From positions 1 through 64,000 of the forward strand of contig NZ_FONW01000012.1 of NCBI RefSeq assembly GCF_900113005.1: a stretch of DNA of 64,000 nucleotides. The letters are read 5' to 3'. This document shows, one piece after another, positions 51,257-60,385 of the stretch. Both the position numbers and the translations under genes were made by a program. How positions within the stretch are numbered: the stretch's first letter is position 1; every line of letters begins with the position of its first letter. The notes under the pieces were generated by a model. The model saw nothing but the letters and a program-made list of their open reading frames with translations, was not told the DNA's origin and ran no database searches. Source of the DNA: Sunxiuqinia elliptica. Lineage in GTDB: Bacteria > Bacteroidota > Bacteroidia > Bacteroidales > Prolixibacteraceae.

Positions 51257-53269
51257 TTAGCGAACTCGTTTAAATGCTTGTTTCTTTAAAACTAAACCTG
51301 TGCGTGCAGGCAAGTACAAATTCAAATAATGCTGACTTCCCAAGCTTCCAGCAGGACGGGTGTAATAAGTCATTTGCTTGTCAACCCGGTCTTGACCTCC
51401 AAAGCAACCAGCATCGGTATGAAACAGGATCCGGTACTTTGAAGATTCCAAAGGAATGCCATAATCGGTAAACGACCTGGTCGGGTTAAAATTGAATACC
51501 ATCAAAAACTCACCGCGTGAGTAACTCAAAATCTGATCTTCCTTATTATCGAAATGCCAAACCACTTCCGGAGTCTCAAGCAAGCAACTTTGCCTGACCC
51601 ACTGCATCATTTCCCGGTCAAAATCTCCCAGCCAGTGGTAACGTAAATCCGGGTTATCAGCCAAATTCCATTGCCTTCGGGCATGTTTATAAGACCAGCC
51701 ATTGCCTTCGCGTGGAAAGTCGATCCATTCCGGATGTCCAAACTCATTGCCCATAAAATTCAGGTAAGCACCTCCCGCTGTTGTTACCGTTGCCAAGCGC
51801 ATCATTTTGTGTAAGGCCATTCCCCGGTCAACAATCAAATTGGGCTGATCTTTACGCATGCTGAAGTACATTTCTTTATCCATCAGGCGGAATATCAACG
51901 TTTTGTCGCCCACCAAAGCCTGATCGTGTGACTCGGCATAACTCACCACTTTTTCGTCCAGGCGTTTGGCTGTCAACTCATAAAATAACTGTCCCATATC
52001 CCAATGCTCATCCGGGACTTCTTTGATCAACTTAATCCAAAAATCGGGAACTCCCATCGCCATCCGGTAGTCAAATCCATATCCTCCCATATCAATTGGA
52101 GTAGCCAAGCCAGGCATTCCACTTACCTCTTCAGCAATGGACAGCGCTTTGGGCTTCAACTCATGAATGAGTTTATTCGCCAGGTAAAAATAACTCACGG
52201 CCTCTTGGTCAACACCTCCATCAAAATAATCGGCATATTGCGTAAAGGCTTTTCCTAGCCCATGGTCAAAATAAAGCATGCTGGTTACCCCATCGAAACG
52301 GAAACCATCAAACTTAAAATTTTCAAGCCAATAGCGAATATTCGACAGCAAAAAGTGAAGCACCTCATCTTTGCCGTAGTTAAAACAGAAAGAATCCCAA
52401 GCTGGGTGTTCTCCCCTTGGCCCGTCATGGAAAAACTGGAAACGCGTTCCATCGTATTTTCCCAATCCTTCTTCCTCATTTTTAACAGCATGCGAATGCA
52501 CCAAATCAATAATTACTGACAAGCCCATCCCATGTGCTTCATCAATCAACTGTTTCAACTCCTCTGGGGTTCCAAACCTCGAAGAAGGCGCGAAAAAGCT
52601 GGACACATGATAACCAAAACTTCCATAATAAGGATGCTCCGGAATGGCCATTAACTGCACCGTGTTGTAACCTGCGGCTTTGATGCGAGGCAAAACATGC
52701 TCCCGAAACTCGTTGTAAGTATGGACACGCTCCTCTTCCCCGGCCATTCCAATATGGCTTTCATAAATCAATGGTGCCTCATCCGTCCGAATATAATCCG
52801 GATGTTGCCATTCAAAATCCTTTTCATGATCCCAAACCTGGGCACTGAATAACTTCGTGTGGTCATCCTGAACCACTCGTTTACACCAAGCCGGAATGCG
52901 CTTGCCATTTCCTCCAATCCAATACACGCTAAAAGCATACAACTGCCCATGGCGTAATTTATCTTCCTCTAAAATCAGTTCCCAATCTCCATTCCCCAAT
53001 GCTCTTAAACGATAGTCTTCCGTTTCCTGCCAATCATTGAAATCACCAACCATATAGATTCGAGTTGCATTAGGAGCCCAATCCCGAATCACCCATCCCT
53101 GGTTTGCTTTATGTAATCCAAACCAAAGATGTCCACTGGCAAAATCAATCAAAGAGCCATTCTTAAGGAGCTCTGCTTCTTTCTGCCTGGCAATATTCAT
53201 GCGTTCCGTAATAACAGAAGCAAATGGCTCCAACCCACTATCGTTCCTGATTAATTGAGGTAGTTTCAT
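51257..53269 (-). CDS. glgB: 1,4-alpha-glucan branching enzyme (GH13)
   Basis: The 670-residue protein has an N-terminal CBM48 domain (about 45-135; HLWFGLHKANQGWVIRDWAP) and a GH13 barrel. Conserved regions are DLVHSHAVKN (I), FDGFRFDGVTSM (II, nucleophile Asp), LSIAEEVSG (III, acid Glu) and SYAESHDQALVG (IV, Asp). A C-terminal alpha-amylase beta domain ends the protein. The eukaryote-like VTSMLY/HGLG features are common in Bacteroidota branching enzymes. It adds alpha-1,6 branches to glycogen. It heads the glgB-GSCFA pair, divergent from the GH3 gene. Confidence 0.95.
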   Translation of the reverse strand: MKLPQLIRNDSGLEPFASVITERMNIARQKEAELLKNGSLIDFASGHLWFGLHKANQGWVIRDWAPNATRIYMVGDFNDWQETEDYRLRALGNGDWELILEEDKLRHGQLYAFSVYWIGGNGKRIPAWCKRVVQDDHTKLFSAQVWDHEKDFEWQHPDYIRTDEAPLIYESHIGMAGEEERVHTYNEFREHVLPRIKAAGYNTVQLMAIPEHPYYGSFGYHVSSFFAPSSRFGTPEELKQLIDEAHGMGLSVIIDLVHSHAVKNEEEGLGKYDGTRFQFFHDGPRGEHPAWDSFCFNYGKDEVLHFLLSNIRYWLENFKFDGFRFDGVTSMLYFDHGLGKAFTQYADYFDGGVDQEAVSYFYLANKLIHELKPKALSIAEEVSGMPGLATPIDMGGYGFDYRMAMGVPDFWIKLIKEVPDEHWDMGQLFYELTAKRLDEKVVSYAESHDQALVGDKTLIFRLMDKEMYFSMRKDQPNLIVDRGMALHKMMRLATVTTAGGAYLNFMGNEFGHPEWIDFPREGNGWSYKHARRQWNLADNPDLRYHWLGDFDREMMQWVRQSCLLETPEVVWHFDNKEDQILSYSRGEFLMVFNFNPTRSFTDYGIPLESSKYRILFHTDAGCFGGQDRVDKQMTYYTRPAGSLGSQHYLNLYLPARTGLVLKKQAFKRVR

Positions 53270-53461
53270 AGTCCTTGCTTTTTCCTAAAGATAGGGATTT
53301 GCCTCATAGAATAACAGGATTCAGATGTGAAATAAACACTAATTCACAACATCTTCATATTGAGAATAAATAACAAAAACATATTATTGAACAGCTGACA
53401 AAATTTCGTTAAAATCGTAATAGCGAGTATCTTTTATGTCAAAACAGCAAACTTTTCAGCC

Positions 53462-55417
53462 ATGAAAAAGCTATTCAAAACACTCGTCTATTTTTTACTA
53501 ATTGTACTGGGAATTATTCTCGTATCCGTAATCATTTTCAATGTTTATTATTCTGTTCTCAATAATAAAGCTCAAAAAGAACTGCTTGAAGCTCAGGTTC
53601 TCCATGTTGATGGCTTGCAATTTCGCGATCTGAATAAAAACGGGGAACTTGATCCGTACGAAGATCATCGCCAGCCAATTGAAGTACGCATCAATAATTT
53701 GATGCAACAAATGAACCTCGAAGAAAAAGTAGGTTTGATGTGGCACCCGCCTATTGGTATTGAAGATGATGGAGAACTTCAAGCTAAACCCGGCTTGATG
53801 AGTCCAAGCTCAACTTATGACTTAGTGATCAATCAAAAGCTCAACCACTTTAACCTGTTTACCGTTCCTCCCACACACGAGCTAGCCTCGTGGCACAACA
53901 AGCTTCAGCATTTAGCAGAAGAAACACGCTTGGGGATTCCAATTACCATCAGTACAGACCCACGTCATGGTATTTCTAACTTTATTGGTCCCGACCTACT
54001 TGGGGGCAACTGGTCGAAATGGCCAGAACCTATCGGACTTGCTGCCACGCGCGACTCGGCGCTGGTCGTTGAGTTTGGACAAATCGCCAGTCAAGAGTAC
54101 CGGGCAGTAGGCATCCGCACAGCTCTGCACCCTATGGCCGATCTGGCAACAGAACCACGCTGGGCCCGAATCAATGGAACTTTTGGAGAAGATGCCCAAT
54201 TGGCCGCCACCATGACAGCAGCTTACATTCATGGTTTTCAGGGAGACTCATTAGGCACGACCAGCGTTGCCTGCATGACCAAGCACTGGCCTGGAGGTGG
54301 CCCCCAAGAGAATGGTGAAGATGCCCATTTTAGCTATGGTAAGAACCAAATTTATCCGGGAGATAACTTCGCCTACCATCTCATCCCATTTGAAGCCGCC
54401 CTGAAAGCCAACACGGCCATGATGATGCCTTACTATGGCGTTGCCGTTGACCAAACAGGCGAAAATGTAGGCATGAGTTTCAATAAGGAAATCATCACCA
54501 ATCTGCTCCGAAAGCAATACGGATACGATGGCATCGTTTGCACAGACTGGGGCATTATTGAAGGTTTTTCCTTTTTGGGTTATGAGATTGTTGAAGCCAA
54601 AAATTGGGGGGTTGAAAAACTTTCCATCGAACAACGCATCGCCAAAGTAATTGATGCAGGCGTTGATCAGTTTGGGGGCAATAATCACACCCGTCAACTG
54701 GTCCGCTTAGTCCAGAAAGGTGAAATTTCAGAAACACGAATTGACGAATCAGTTCGTCGTTTACTTCGTGCGAAATTCAAGTTGGGTTTATTCGACGATC
54801 CTTACGTCGATGTTGAGCAAGCTGTTCAGACAGTCAACCAACCAGCCTTCGAAGCCAAAGGCAAGCTGGCTCAACGAAAAGCCATTGTTCTGCTAAAAAA
54901 CAAAGCTTTGACTAACGATCGCAAGGTTCTTCCTCTTAGTAAAGGAATAAAAATCTATACCGAAAACATTAACAGGGAAATTGCATCAAATTACGCCACC
55001 GTCGTTGATAGTTTAGCGGATGCTGATGTTGCCATACTCCGGCTAAGTACTCCCTTTGAACCACGTAGCGGCGATTTTATTGAAAGCCTCTTTCATCAGG
55101 GACGGCTCGATTTTCAAGCGTCCGAACTCTCGCACATTCTAAACATCATGCTTCACAAACCAACCATTGTTTGCATGTACATGGATCGTCCGGCTGTCAT
55201 TCCTGAAATTGCCTACCAAAGCCAAGGACTGCTGGTTGATTTTGGAGCTTACGACGATGCCGTTTTAGATGTTATTTTCGGAGATTTCAAGCCTCATGGA
55301 AAACTACCATTCGAACTTCCCTCGTCGATGAAGGCTGTGGAAGCTCAAAAAGAAGATTTACCCTATGATTCAAAAAATCCACTGTTCCCATTTGGGCATG
55401 GGTTATCTTACGATTAA
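53462..55417 (+). CDS. GH3 family glycoside hydrolase, membrane-anchored
   Basis: The 651-residue protein has an N-terminal signal anchor (residues 7-30) with no lipobox. The GH3 N-terminal domain follows, with STDPRHGISNF, the substrate residues KHWPGGGPQENGEDAHF and nucleophile Asp in YGYDGIVCTDWGII; the GH3 C-terminal domain spans about 470-630. It probably cleaves beta-linked gluco- or xylo-oligosaccharides outside the cytoplasm. It diverges from glgB, with about 190 bp between them, and its specificity cannot be read from sequence. Confidence 0.92.
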   Translation: MKKLFKTLVYFLLIVLGIILVSVIIFNVYYSVLNNKAQKELLEAQVLHVDGLQFRDLNKNGELDPYEDHRQPIEVRINNLMQQMNLEEKVGLMWHPPIGIEDDGELQAKPGLMSPSSTYDLVINQKLNHFNLFTVPPTHELASWHNKLQHLAEETRLGIPITISTDPRHGISNFIGPDLLGGNWSKWPEPIGLAATRDSALVVEFGQIASQEYRAVGIRTALHPMADLATEPRWARINGTFGEDAQLAATMTAAYIHGFQGDSLGTTSVACMTKHWPGGGPQENGEDAHFSYGKNQIYPGDNFAYHLIPFEAALKANTAMMMPYYGVAVDQTGENVGMSFNKEIITNLLRKQYGYDGIVCTDWGIIEGFSFLGYEIVEAKNWGVEKLSIEQRIAKVIDAGVDQFGGNNHTRQLVRLVQKGEISETRIDESVRRLLRAKFKLGLFDDPYVDVEQAVQTVNQPAFEAKGKLAQRKAIVLLKNKALTNDRKVLPLSKGIKIYTENINREIASNYATVVDSLADADVAILRLSTPFEPRSGDFIESLFHQGRLDFQASELSHILNIMLHKPTIVCMYMDRPAVIPEIAYQSQGLLVDFGAYDDAVLDVIFGDFKPHGKLPFELPSSMKAVEAQKEDLPYDSKNPLFPFGHGLSYD

Positions 55418-55440
55418 AAAAGCGAAGTCTTTATAAAAAA

Positions 55441-55476
55441 AACAGCAGGCCGAAATCAAACCTTTCGCCTGCTGTT
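55441..55476 (-). terminator. Intrinsic terminator of the queG gene
   Basis: AACAGCAGG/CCTGCTGTT with inner GAAA/TTTC pairs forms a long stem. On the minus strand it is followed by eight T, so it mainly serves queG (stop at 55516). Confidence 0.75.
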
Positions 55477-55515
55477 GATCTATTCCTTGGTATCTTCTAT
55501 GCAGCTTACAAGTTG

Positions 55516-56442
55516 CTACTGATCATCCAGAAAACGCAGGTTTCGCTTCAGCCCGTCGTACTTTGTACGTTTAACAGCCGACTTCCGAAACAGCTCATTG
55601 AATAAAGCATGATCCATCTCCATCCACTCTTTCCGGGTGAGCTCAAGCAATTGGGGATGAGGCTCAAAATCGGGTTCTTGATGCGGTTCCGACTTTAAAT
55701 TCCAGGGACACACATCCTGGCAAATATCACAGCCAAACACCCGGTTCTTAAACTGGTCTTTCAGCTTGTCATCCAACTCCCCTCGCAGCTCAATGGTTTG
55801 ATAAGAAATACACCGACGTGCATCAACAACTCCGGGAGCAACAATGGCCTGTGTAGGGCAAGCATCGATACAACGCGTACATGTTCCACAGTGATCCCTT
55901 ACCGTTTTTTGATCAGGTTCCAGCGGCAGATCAACAATCAGCTCTCCAATAAAAAAGAAACTCCCATGCTCAACGGAGATCAAATTTGAATGCTTCCCAA
56001 TCCATCCCAAACCGGCTTTAGCTGCCCAGGCTTTATCCAACACGGGAGCCGAATCAACAAAAGGCCGTCCGTTACAGGGAGCTATTTCTTCCTGTATATA
56101 TTTCAACAGCAGATTCAGCTTTTCCTTCAGCACAAAATGATAATCTTTTCCGTAGGCATACTTCGACAAAACCGGTGCTTCAGCATCTTGCTGTTCCTTT
56201 TTGGGGTAGTAGTTTAGCAGAACGGAAATAACAGAACGGGCGCCCTCAAAAATCAATCGCGGATCAAGACGCATTTCCTGGTTACGCTCCATATAACTCA
56301 TCTCGCCATGCATTCCTTGTTGCAACCACTTCTGTAGCGCGTCCTTTTCATCACTTAAAAAGTCGGCTTCAGAAATCCCGCAACTCAGGAAACCTAACTC
56401 GAGTGCTTTTGCTTTTATTTTTTCCGATTTTGTCCTTGTCAT
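55516..56442 (-). CDS. queG: Epoxyqueuosine reductase
   Basis: QueG performs the last step of queuosine synthesis on tRNA, reducing epoxyqueuosine with cobalamin and two [4Fe-4S] clusters. The 308-residue protein has the N-terminal DUF1730 domain (LLNYYPKKEQQDAE..., KHSNLISVEHGSFFFIGEL) and two cluster motifs, CGTCTRCIDACPT (about 190-202) and CDICQDVCPW (about 240-249). It is unlinked to the queC/queF operon 29 kb away. It is complete and monocistronic. Confidence 0.96.
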   Translation of the reverse strand: MTRTKSEKIKAKALELGFLSCGISEADFLSDEKDALQKWLQQGMHGEMSYMERNQEMRLDPRLIFEGARSVISVLLNYYPKKEQQDAEAPVLSKYAYGKDYHFVLKEKLNLLLKYIQEEIAPCNGRPFVDSAPVLDKAWAAKAGLGWIGKHSNLISVEHGSFFFIGELIVDLPLEPDQKTVRDHCGTCTRCIDACPTQAIVAPGVVDARRCISYQTIELRGELDDKLKDQFKNRVFGCDICQDVCPWNLKSEPHQEPDFEPHPQLLELTRKEWMEMDHALFNELFRKSAVKRTKYDGLKRNLRFLDDQ

Positions 56443-56521
56443 AAATCAAACTGATTCAACAGAGTCTAAACAAAAATACCCGGCAACAAACCGGGCATTC
56501 TTCTAGTTATCCTTCTATATC

Positions 56522-56827
56522 TTAAAAGAATCCCAGCTCCAGGCGGGCTTCTTCACTCATCATCGACTTATCCCATGGTGGTTCAAAAGTCAGCTCCACA
56601 TGAGCATCTTCGACACCTTCTACGGATAGGGCTGCCTGGCGAGTATCTTCCACCAACATATCAGCTACCGGGCATCCAGGTGCCGTCAGGGTCATAATAA
56701 CACTGGCCTTATTATTTTCATCCACATCGATGTTATAAATCAGGCCTAAATCGTATATGTTTACCGGAATCTCCGGGTCATAAACTTCTTTCAGATTATC
56801 TATAATCAGATCTATTCTTGAGTCCAT
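56522..56827 (-). CDS. SufT/MIP18-family iron-sulfur protein (DUF59)
   Basis: The 101-residue protein is of the DUF59 family: DPEIPVNIYDLGLIYNI (about 17-33), TLTAPGCPVADML with the conserved Cys (about 52) and VELTFEPPWDKSMMSEEAR. Members help assemble or deliver iron-sulfur clusters. It is 12 bp downstream of sufE on the same strand, which supports that role. The length is typical. Confidence 0.9.
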   Translation of the reverse strand: MDSRIDLIIDNLKEVYDPEIPVNIYDLGLIYNIDVDENNKASVIMTLTAPGCPVADMLVEDTRQAALSVEGVEDAHVELTFEPPWDKSMMSEEARLELGFF

Positions 56828-56839
56828 AGCTTCTCCGCT

Positions 56840-57262
56840 TTAACTTGAAATTCTGTTATAAGCAACAGCATATAACTTAATTTGTTTGATCATGGCAACC
56901 AGTCCGTTGGAACGTGTTGGCGACAAATGTTGCTTCAACCCAATCGCATCAACAAAATGTAGATCAGTGTTCATGATTTCTTCCGGAGTTCGTCCCGAAA
57001 CCACACGCAACAACAAGGCAACCAACCCTTTCACTATAACAGCATCACTCTCTCCTTTAAAATAAATTTTCCCATCTTTAAACTCAGGTACCAACCACAC
57101 GCGCGACTGACATCCTTTAATCAGATGCTGGTCATTTTTTTGCTTGGTATCCAAATCTTTCAAATCATTCCCCAACTCAATCAGGTAGCTGTATTTATCC
57201 ATCCAGTCCTCATAAATCGAGAATTCATCAATAATCTCTTGTTGTATTTCTTCTATGGTCAT
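56840..57262 (-). CDS. sufE: Cysteine desulfurase sulfur acceptor
   Basis: SufE takes persulfide sulfur from SufS for iron-sulfur cluster assembly. The 140-residue protein has the acceptor Cys in LIKGCQSRVWLV (about 49-60), preceded by the characteristic IYEDWMDKYSYLIELG. The family end GLKQHLSPTRSNGL is present. It pairs with the DUF59 gene. The partner sufS is not intact in this window; only a remnant lies near 61,900. Confidence 0.94.
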   Translation of the reverse strand: MTIEEIQQEIIDEFSIYEDWMDKYSYLIELGNDLKDLDTKQKNDQHLIKGCQSRVWLVPEFKDGKIYFKGESDAVIVKGLVALLLRVVSGRTPEEIMNTDLHFVDAIGLKQHLSPTRSNGLVAMIKQIKLYAVAYNRISS

Positions 57263-57524
57263 GAATCTTAGGTTTTAAGGATGCAAATGTCGTAATTTTT
57301 TCACGAAACGCCCAATACTTTTTGCATAGGCTTTTGGAAACCAGAAGTGAGAAACAGGAAAACGAGATAAAAAAGAGAACTCAGACTCTCCCCCAACAGC
57401 CCCATCTCACCGGCTTTTTTGAATCATTCTAAATATCCAACTGTTTCTGGCTGTTCAATAGCTTTTAATTATCTTCAACTTTTTCAAAAAAAATCAACAA
57501 CACTAATTCTTTAAACAAATTAGC

Positions 57525-58100
57525 ATGAATTCAATAGTTGGAACACAAACAGAAAAGAACCTGCTAAAAGCCTTTGCAGGTGAATCGCAAGCTAAAAACC
57601 GTTACGAGTTTTTTGCCAAGCAAGCCAAAAAAGAAGGTTTGCACCAAATTGCCGCTATTTTTGAAGAAACGGCTTTGAACGAGCAAGCACATGCCAAGCG
57701 CTTTTTTCGTTTCTTAGAAGGAGGAATGGTTGAAATTACAGCCAGTTACCCTGCAGGTGTTATCGGATCAACCTTGGAGAACCTGAAAGCTGCTGCTGAC
57801 GGCGAAAACGAAGAATGGACAGATCTTTATCCTGAGTTTGCCCGTATTGCTGAAGAAGAAGGCTTCAAGCAAATTGCCGTTGTTTTTAAAACCATTGCTA
57901 AAATTGAAAAACACCACGAAGAGCGCTACCGCAAGCTTTACCAAAACCTGGAAGAAGGTCGTGTATTTGAGCGCGAAGGCAAAGTAATCTGGAAGTGTCG
58001 TGTGTGCGGATTGTTGCACGAATCGCAACGTCCACCTAAAAAATGCCCTTCTTGCGAGCATTCTCAAGAATACTTCGAAATTGAAGCCACCAATTATTAA
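57525..58100 (+). CDS. rbr: Rubrerythrin
   Basis: The 191-residue di-iron peroxidase reduces hydrogen peroxide in the cytoplasm. The N-terminal ferritin-like four-helix domain has the iron ligands in [27 protein letters not shown] and [14 protein letters not shown]. The C-terminal rubredoxin domain has CRVCG and CPSC (about 160-180). The length and motifs are typical of anaerobic oxidative-stress rubrerythrins. It is monocistronic with a strong terminator. Confidence 0.97.
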   Translation: MNSIVGTQTEKNLLKAFAGESQAKNRYEFFAKQAKKEGLHQIAAIFEETALNEQAHAKRFFRFLEGGMVEITASYPAGVIGSTLENLKAAADGENEEWTDLYPEFARIAEEEGFKQIAVVFKTIAKIEKHHEERYRKLYQNLEEGRVFEREGKVIWKCRVCGLLHESQRPPKKCPSCEHSQEYFEIEATNY

Positions 58101-58110
58101 GCTTCACTAA

Positions 58111-58150
58111 AAACGCCTGAGAGAACGATAGCATCTCTCAGGCGTTTTTT
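58111..58150 (+). terminator. Intrinsic terminator after rubrerythrin
   Basis: AAACGCCTGAGAGA pairs perfectly with TCTCTCAGGCGTTT (14 bp, nine-base loop), followed by T-rich sequence. Confidence 0.92.
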
Positions 58151-58178
58151 CTTTTCTTCTTGCTACCTTTACCGGACC

Positions 58179-58832
58179 ATGTCCGACATCAAAACATATT
58201 TAAATAAACGCTTCCCCTTTTTTGAGGACGAACTGCTAAAGGAAATTGAGCAATGCGGTACGCCTCTCCAGCTTCAAGCCGGAGAAGAAATCCTTCGTGA
58301 AGGACAATTCATCAAATCCTTTCCGCTAATCCTTGAAGGAAGTTTACGCGTCATTCGGCATGATGATGAAGCCCGTGAACTGTTGTTGTACTATCTCAAT
58401 CCAGGCGAAGTTTGCAGCATGGCACTCACCTGTTGCATGGGCCAGCAACAAAGTAATATTACGGCAATTGCAGAACAGGATAGTCTAATCATACGCATTC
58501 CCGTAAGCTATCTGGATCAATGGATGGTCACCTACCCCAACTGGAAATCGTACATGATGTATGCCTACCGCAAACGATTTGACGAACTACTCGATACCAT
58601 TGATGCCATTGCTTTCATGGATCTGGATAAACGTCTCGAACGTTTTTTCTACTCTCGCTTTGAAGTCACTGGAGAAAAACAATTTCACGGCAAACATCAG
58701 GATATTGCCTATCAACTAAATACCTCACGAGAAGTGATTTCCCGCTTGTTGAAAAAAATGGAACAAAAAGGGCTGGTGCATCTGAGCCGAAACCGAATCG
58801 ACTTCTCACCGCTCATTCAGCAAAGTCAGTAA
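58179..58832 (+). CDS. Crp/Fnr family transcription regulator
   Basis: The 217-residue protein has a cyclic-nucleotide-binding-like beta-roll (about 20-125; AGEEILREGQFIKSFPLILEG) and a C-terminal winged helix (about 145-210). Its recognition segment is YQLNTSREVISRLLKKMEQKG, giving the TSREVISR core typical of Crp/Fnr proteins. The roll contains CSMALTCC, a Cys cluster that might sense redox state, but the four-Cys FNR cluster motif is absent. A Crp-type palindrome lies 34 bp downstream, ahead of the DUF6132-thioredoxin pair, its likely target. Confidence 0.9.
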   Translation: MSDIKTYLNKRFPFFEDELLKEIEQCGTPLQLQAGEEILREGQFIKSFPLILEGSLRVIRHDDEARELLLYYLNPGEVCSMALTCCMGQQQSNITAIAEQDSLIIRIPVSYLDQWMVTYPNWKSYMMYAYRKRFDELLDTIDAIAFMDLDKRLERFFYSRFEVTGEKQFHGKHQDIAYQLNTSREVISRLLKKMEQKGLVHLSRNRIDFSPLIQQSQ

Positions 58833-58865
58833 CCCTTTTTTAGAAACAAAGCCTGCTTCAATGCC

Positions 58866-58887
58866 CTAAGTGACTCGGGTCACTTAG
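58866..58887. promoter_or_regulatory. Crp/Fnr-type palindromic operator before DUF6132-trx
   Basis: CTAAGTGAC-TCGG-GTCACTTAG is a perfect 9+9 inverted repeat and contains GTGA-N6-TCAC, the Crp/Fnr half-site spacing. A possible -7 box (TTTCTTTG, 58906-58913) places the transcription start near 58920, so the operator centres at about -43. That is close to a class II activator position. It could also fold as a weak hairpin after the regulator gene. Confidence 0.65.
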
Positions 58888-58936
58888 CATCTCATTTTTA
58901 TCTCATTTCTTTGTTGTCACAATTAAAGCCGAAACA

Positions 58937-59155
58937 ATGAGACAATTTTTGCAGAAACATAAATGGCGGATTTTAGGAATCGGACTTGGAGCCTTAGCTG
59001 GATACCTTTACTGGTATTACATTGGCTGCACGTCCGGAACCTGCCCCATTCAATCAAACTGGCACACCAGCACCTTGTATGGTGCATTAATGGGCTATTT
59101 GTTTAGCGACCTAAAAAAGAAAAAGCAACCCAAAGAAGATCATGGAAAAGTTTAA
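58937..59155 (+). CDS. DUF6132 small membrane protein
   Basis: The 72-residue protein has two short hydrophobic segments (about 11-29 and 47-60) and a conserved loop IGCTSGTCPIQSN between them, with two Cys four residues apart. This matches the DUF6132 pattern of Bacteroidota. The thioredoxin gene begins inside its 3' end (14-bp overlap), so a membrane thiol-redox role is plausible. Function unproven. Confidence 0.75.
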   Translation: MRQFLQKHKWRILGIGLGALAGYLYWYYIGCTSGTCPIQSNWHTSTLYGALMGYLFSDLKKKKQPKEDHGKV

Positions 59156-59447
59156 TCAGATTATTCAAGGTGACACTCCTGTGGTGGTCGACTTTTTTGC
59201 CACTTGGTGTGCTCCATGTAAAATGATGGCTCCAATCTTACAACAAGTGAAAAGCCAACTGGGAGATCAGGTCCGCATTCTAAAAATTGATGTCGACAAA
59301 AACCCAGAGATTGCTCAAACTTTTCAAATTCGAGGAGTGCCAACATTGAAGGTTTTTCAAAACGGTCATCCCAAATGGACAGGAAGTGGCGTGATGCAAG
59401 CAGACCAGCTCGTTTCTGTCATTCAGTCGGTAACAAGTAACAATTAA
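59142..59447 (+). CDS. Thioredoxin
   Basis: The 101-residue thioredoxin-fold protein has active site WCAPC (about 22-26), the Asp in LKIDVDKN and the cis-Pro in RGVPTLKVF. No signal peptide is present, so it is cytoplasmic. It overlaps the DUF6132 gene by 14 bp and is probably controlled from the Crp/Fnr palindrome upstream. It reduces protein disulfides; its specific partner is unknown. Confidence 0.93.
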   Translation: MEKFNQIIQGDTPVVVDFFATWCAPCKMMAPILQQVKSQLGDQVRILKIDVDKNPEIAQTFQIRGVPTLKVFQNGHPKWTGSGVMQADQLVSVIQSVTSNN

Positions 59448-59570
59448 AAAACCAGCGATAAATATTTGTGAAGAAGGGAAAAAAGCTCAGGGCACAGTGG
59501 ATAGAAAGACTGAAAGAGAATAAGAGACAGAGCCCATTAAATGAGAAAAGGGAGAAGGAGAAAACAGGAA

Positions 59571-59599
59571 TTCATCTTAGTATGGGTTCCTGTTTTTGT
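59571..59599 (+). terminator. Intrinsic terminator after the thioredoxin gene
   Basis: AAAACAGGAA pairs with TTCCTGTTTT over a six-base loop; a T-run overlaps the right arm. It lies 120 bp after the stop. Confidence 0.65.
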
Positions 59600-59614
59600 G
59601 TTTCACGTGGGAAC

Positions 59615-59658
59615 AAAAAAATAGCGGACTAAATCTATACGCTAGAAATAATCCGCTA
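59615..59658 (-). terminator. Intrinsic terminator of the OmpA-like gene
   Basis: TAGCGGA (59622-59628) pairs with TCCGCTA (59652-59658). On the minus strand a run of seven T follows, 20 bp past the stop of the OmpA-like gene. Confidence 0.7.
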
Positions 59659-59677
59659 CCTGTCAACACCTATCTTT

Positions 59678-60385
59678 TTAGTTCAAAGAACCATCTTCTG
59701 CTTGTTGAATCATTTGTTCATTCGCTGTAATGTAGATCTCAACCCGTCGGTTTTGAGCACGTCCTACAGCTGTTGAGTTATCCGCAACAGGCTCGTCGTA
59801 AGCTTTCCCTTCGGTTGTTAAACGACCTCCCGGAACACCATTCTCAATCAAATACTTTGCAACTGATTCGGCACGAGCATTCGACACCCGAATATTTACT
59901 TCGCGTGATCCGGTATTGTCCGTGTGTCCATAAATCGTAACATCAGTTTCTGGGTTGCTTCTTAGCGACTCCGAAAATTTCATTAAAGATGATTTTGAAA
60001 CAGCACTCAAGTTACTTTTTCCCGTATCAAAAAGAATTCCACTGTCAAAAGTTACTTTAATCGCCTGCAAATCATTCATATCAGTTACTGTCTCAACCTG
60101 TGCACCTTCAATTTGCTCCAGTTCAGCTTGCTGCTTATCCATCTTCTTTCCAATCAGCACACCGGCTCCTGCACCAACAGCACCACCAACTGCGGCACCA
60201 ATGGCCGCACCTTTACCTTTGCCTGCCAAAGCGCCAATTCCAGCACCAAGCAATGCACCTCCGGTACCGCCTAACACGCCACCTTTCGTTTGGTTATTCG
60301 TTGTGGCCCACTGGCCGCTTGAACATCCGGCCAATAAAATAGCCCCGCTTAAAAACAGGACTCCGAAAATTTTAAATTGTCTCAT
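59678..60385 (-). CDS. OmpA/Pal-type lipoprotein with glycine-zipper
   Basis: This 235-residue protein has a lipobox ILLAGC (lipid Cys21). A glycine-zipper region (about 35-78) of GGVLGGTGGALLGAGIGAL and GAAVGGAVGAGAGVLIG type could span or coat the membrane. The C-terminal OmpA domain (about 110-225) has the peptidoglycan-binding motif YGHTDNTGSREVNIRVSNARA (about 151-171). It likely links the outer membrane to the cell wall. It is monocistronic. Confidence 0.92.
   Translation of the reverse strand: MRQFKIFGVLFLSGAILLAGCSSGQWATTNNQTKGGVLGGTGGALLGAGIGALAGKGKGAAIGAAVGGAVGAGAGVLIGKKMDKQQAELEQIEGAQVETVTDMNDLQAIKVTFDSGILFDTGKSNLSAVSKSSLMKFSESLRSNPETDVTIYGHTDNTGSREVNIRVSNARAESVAKYLIENGVPGGRLTTEGKAYDEPVADNSTAVGRAQNRRVEIYITANEQMIQQAEDGSLN

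Noticed and set aside
58866-58887. Terminator of the Crp/Fnr gene
   Set aside because: The nine-base stem is not directly followed by a T-run, and its GTGA-N6-TCAC layout and distance from the next start fit an operator better. A minor terminator effect is not excluded.
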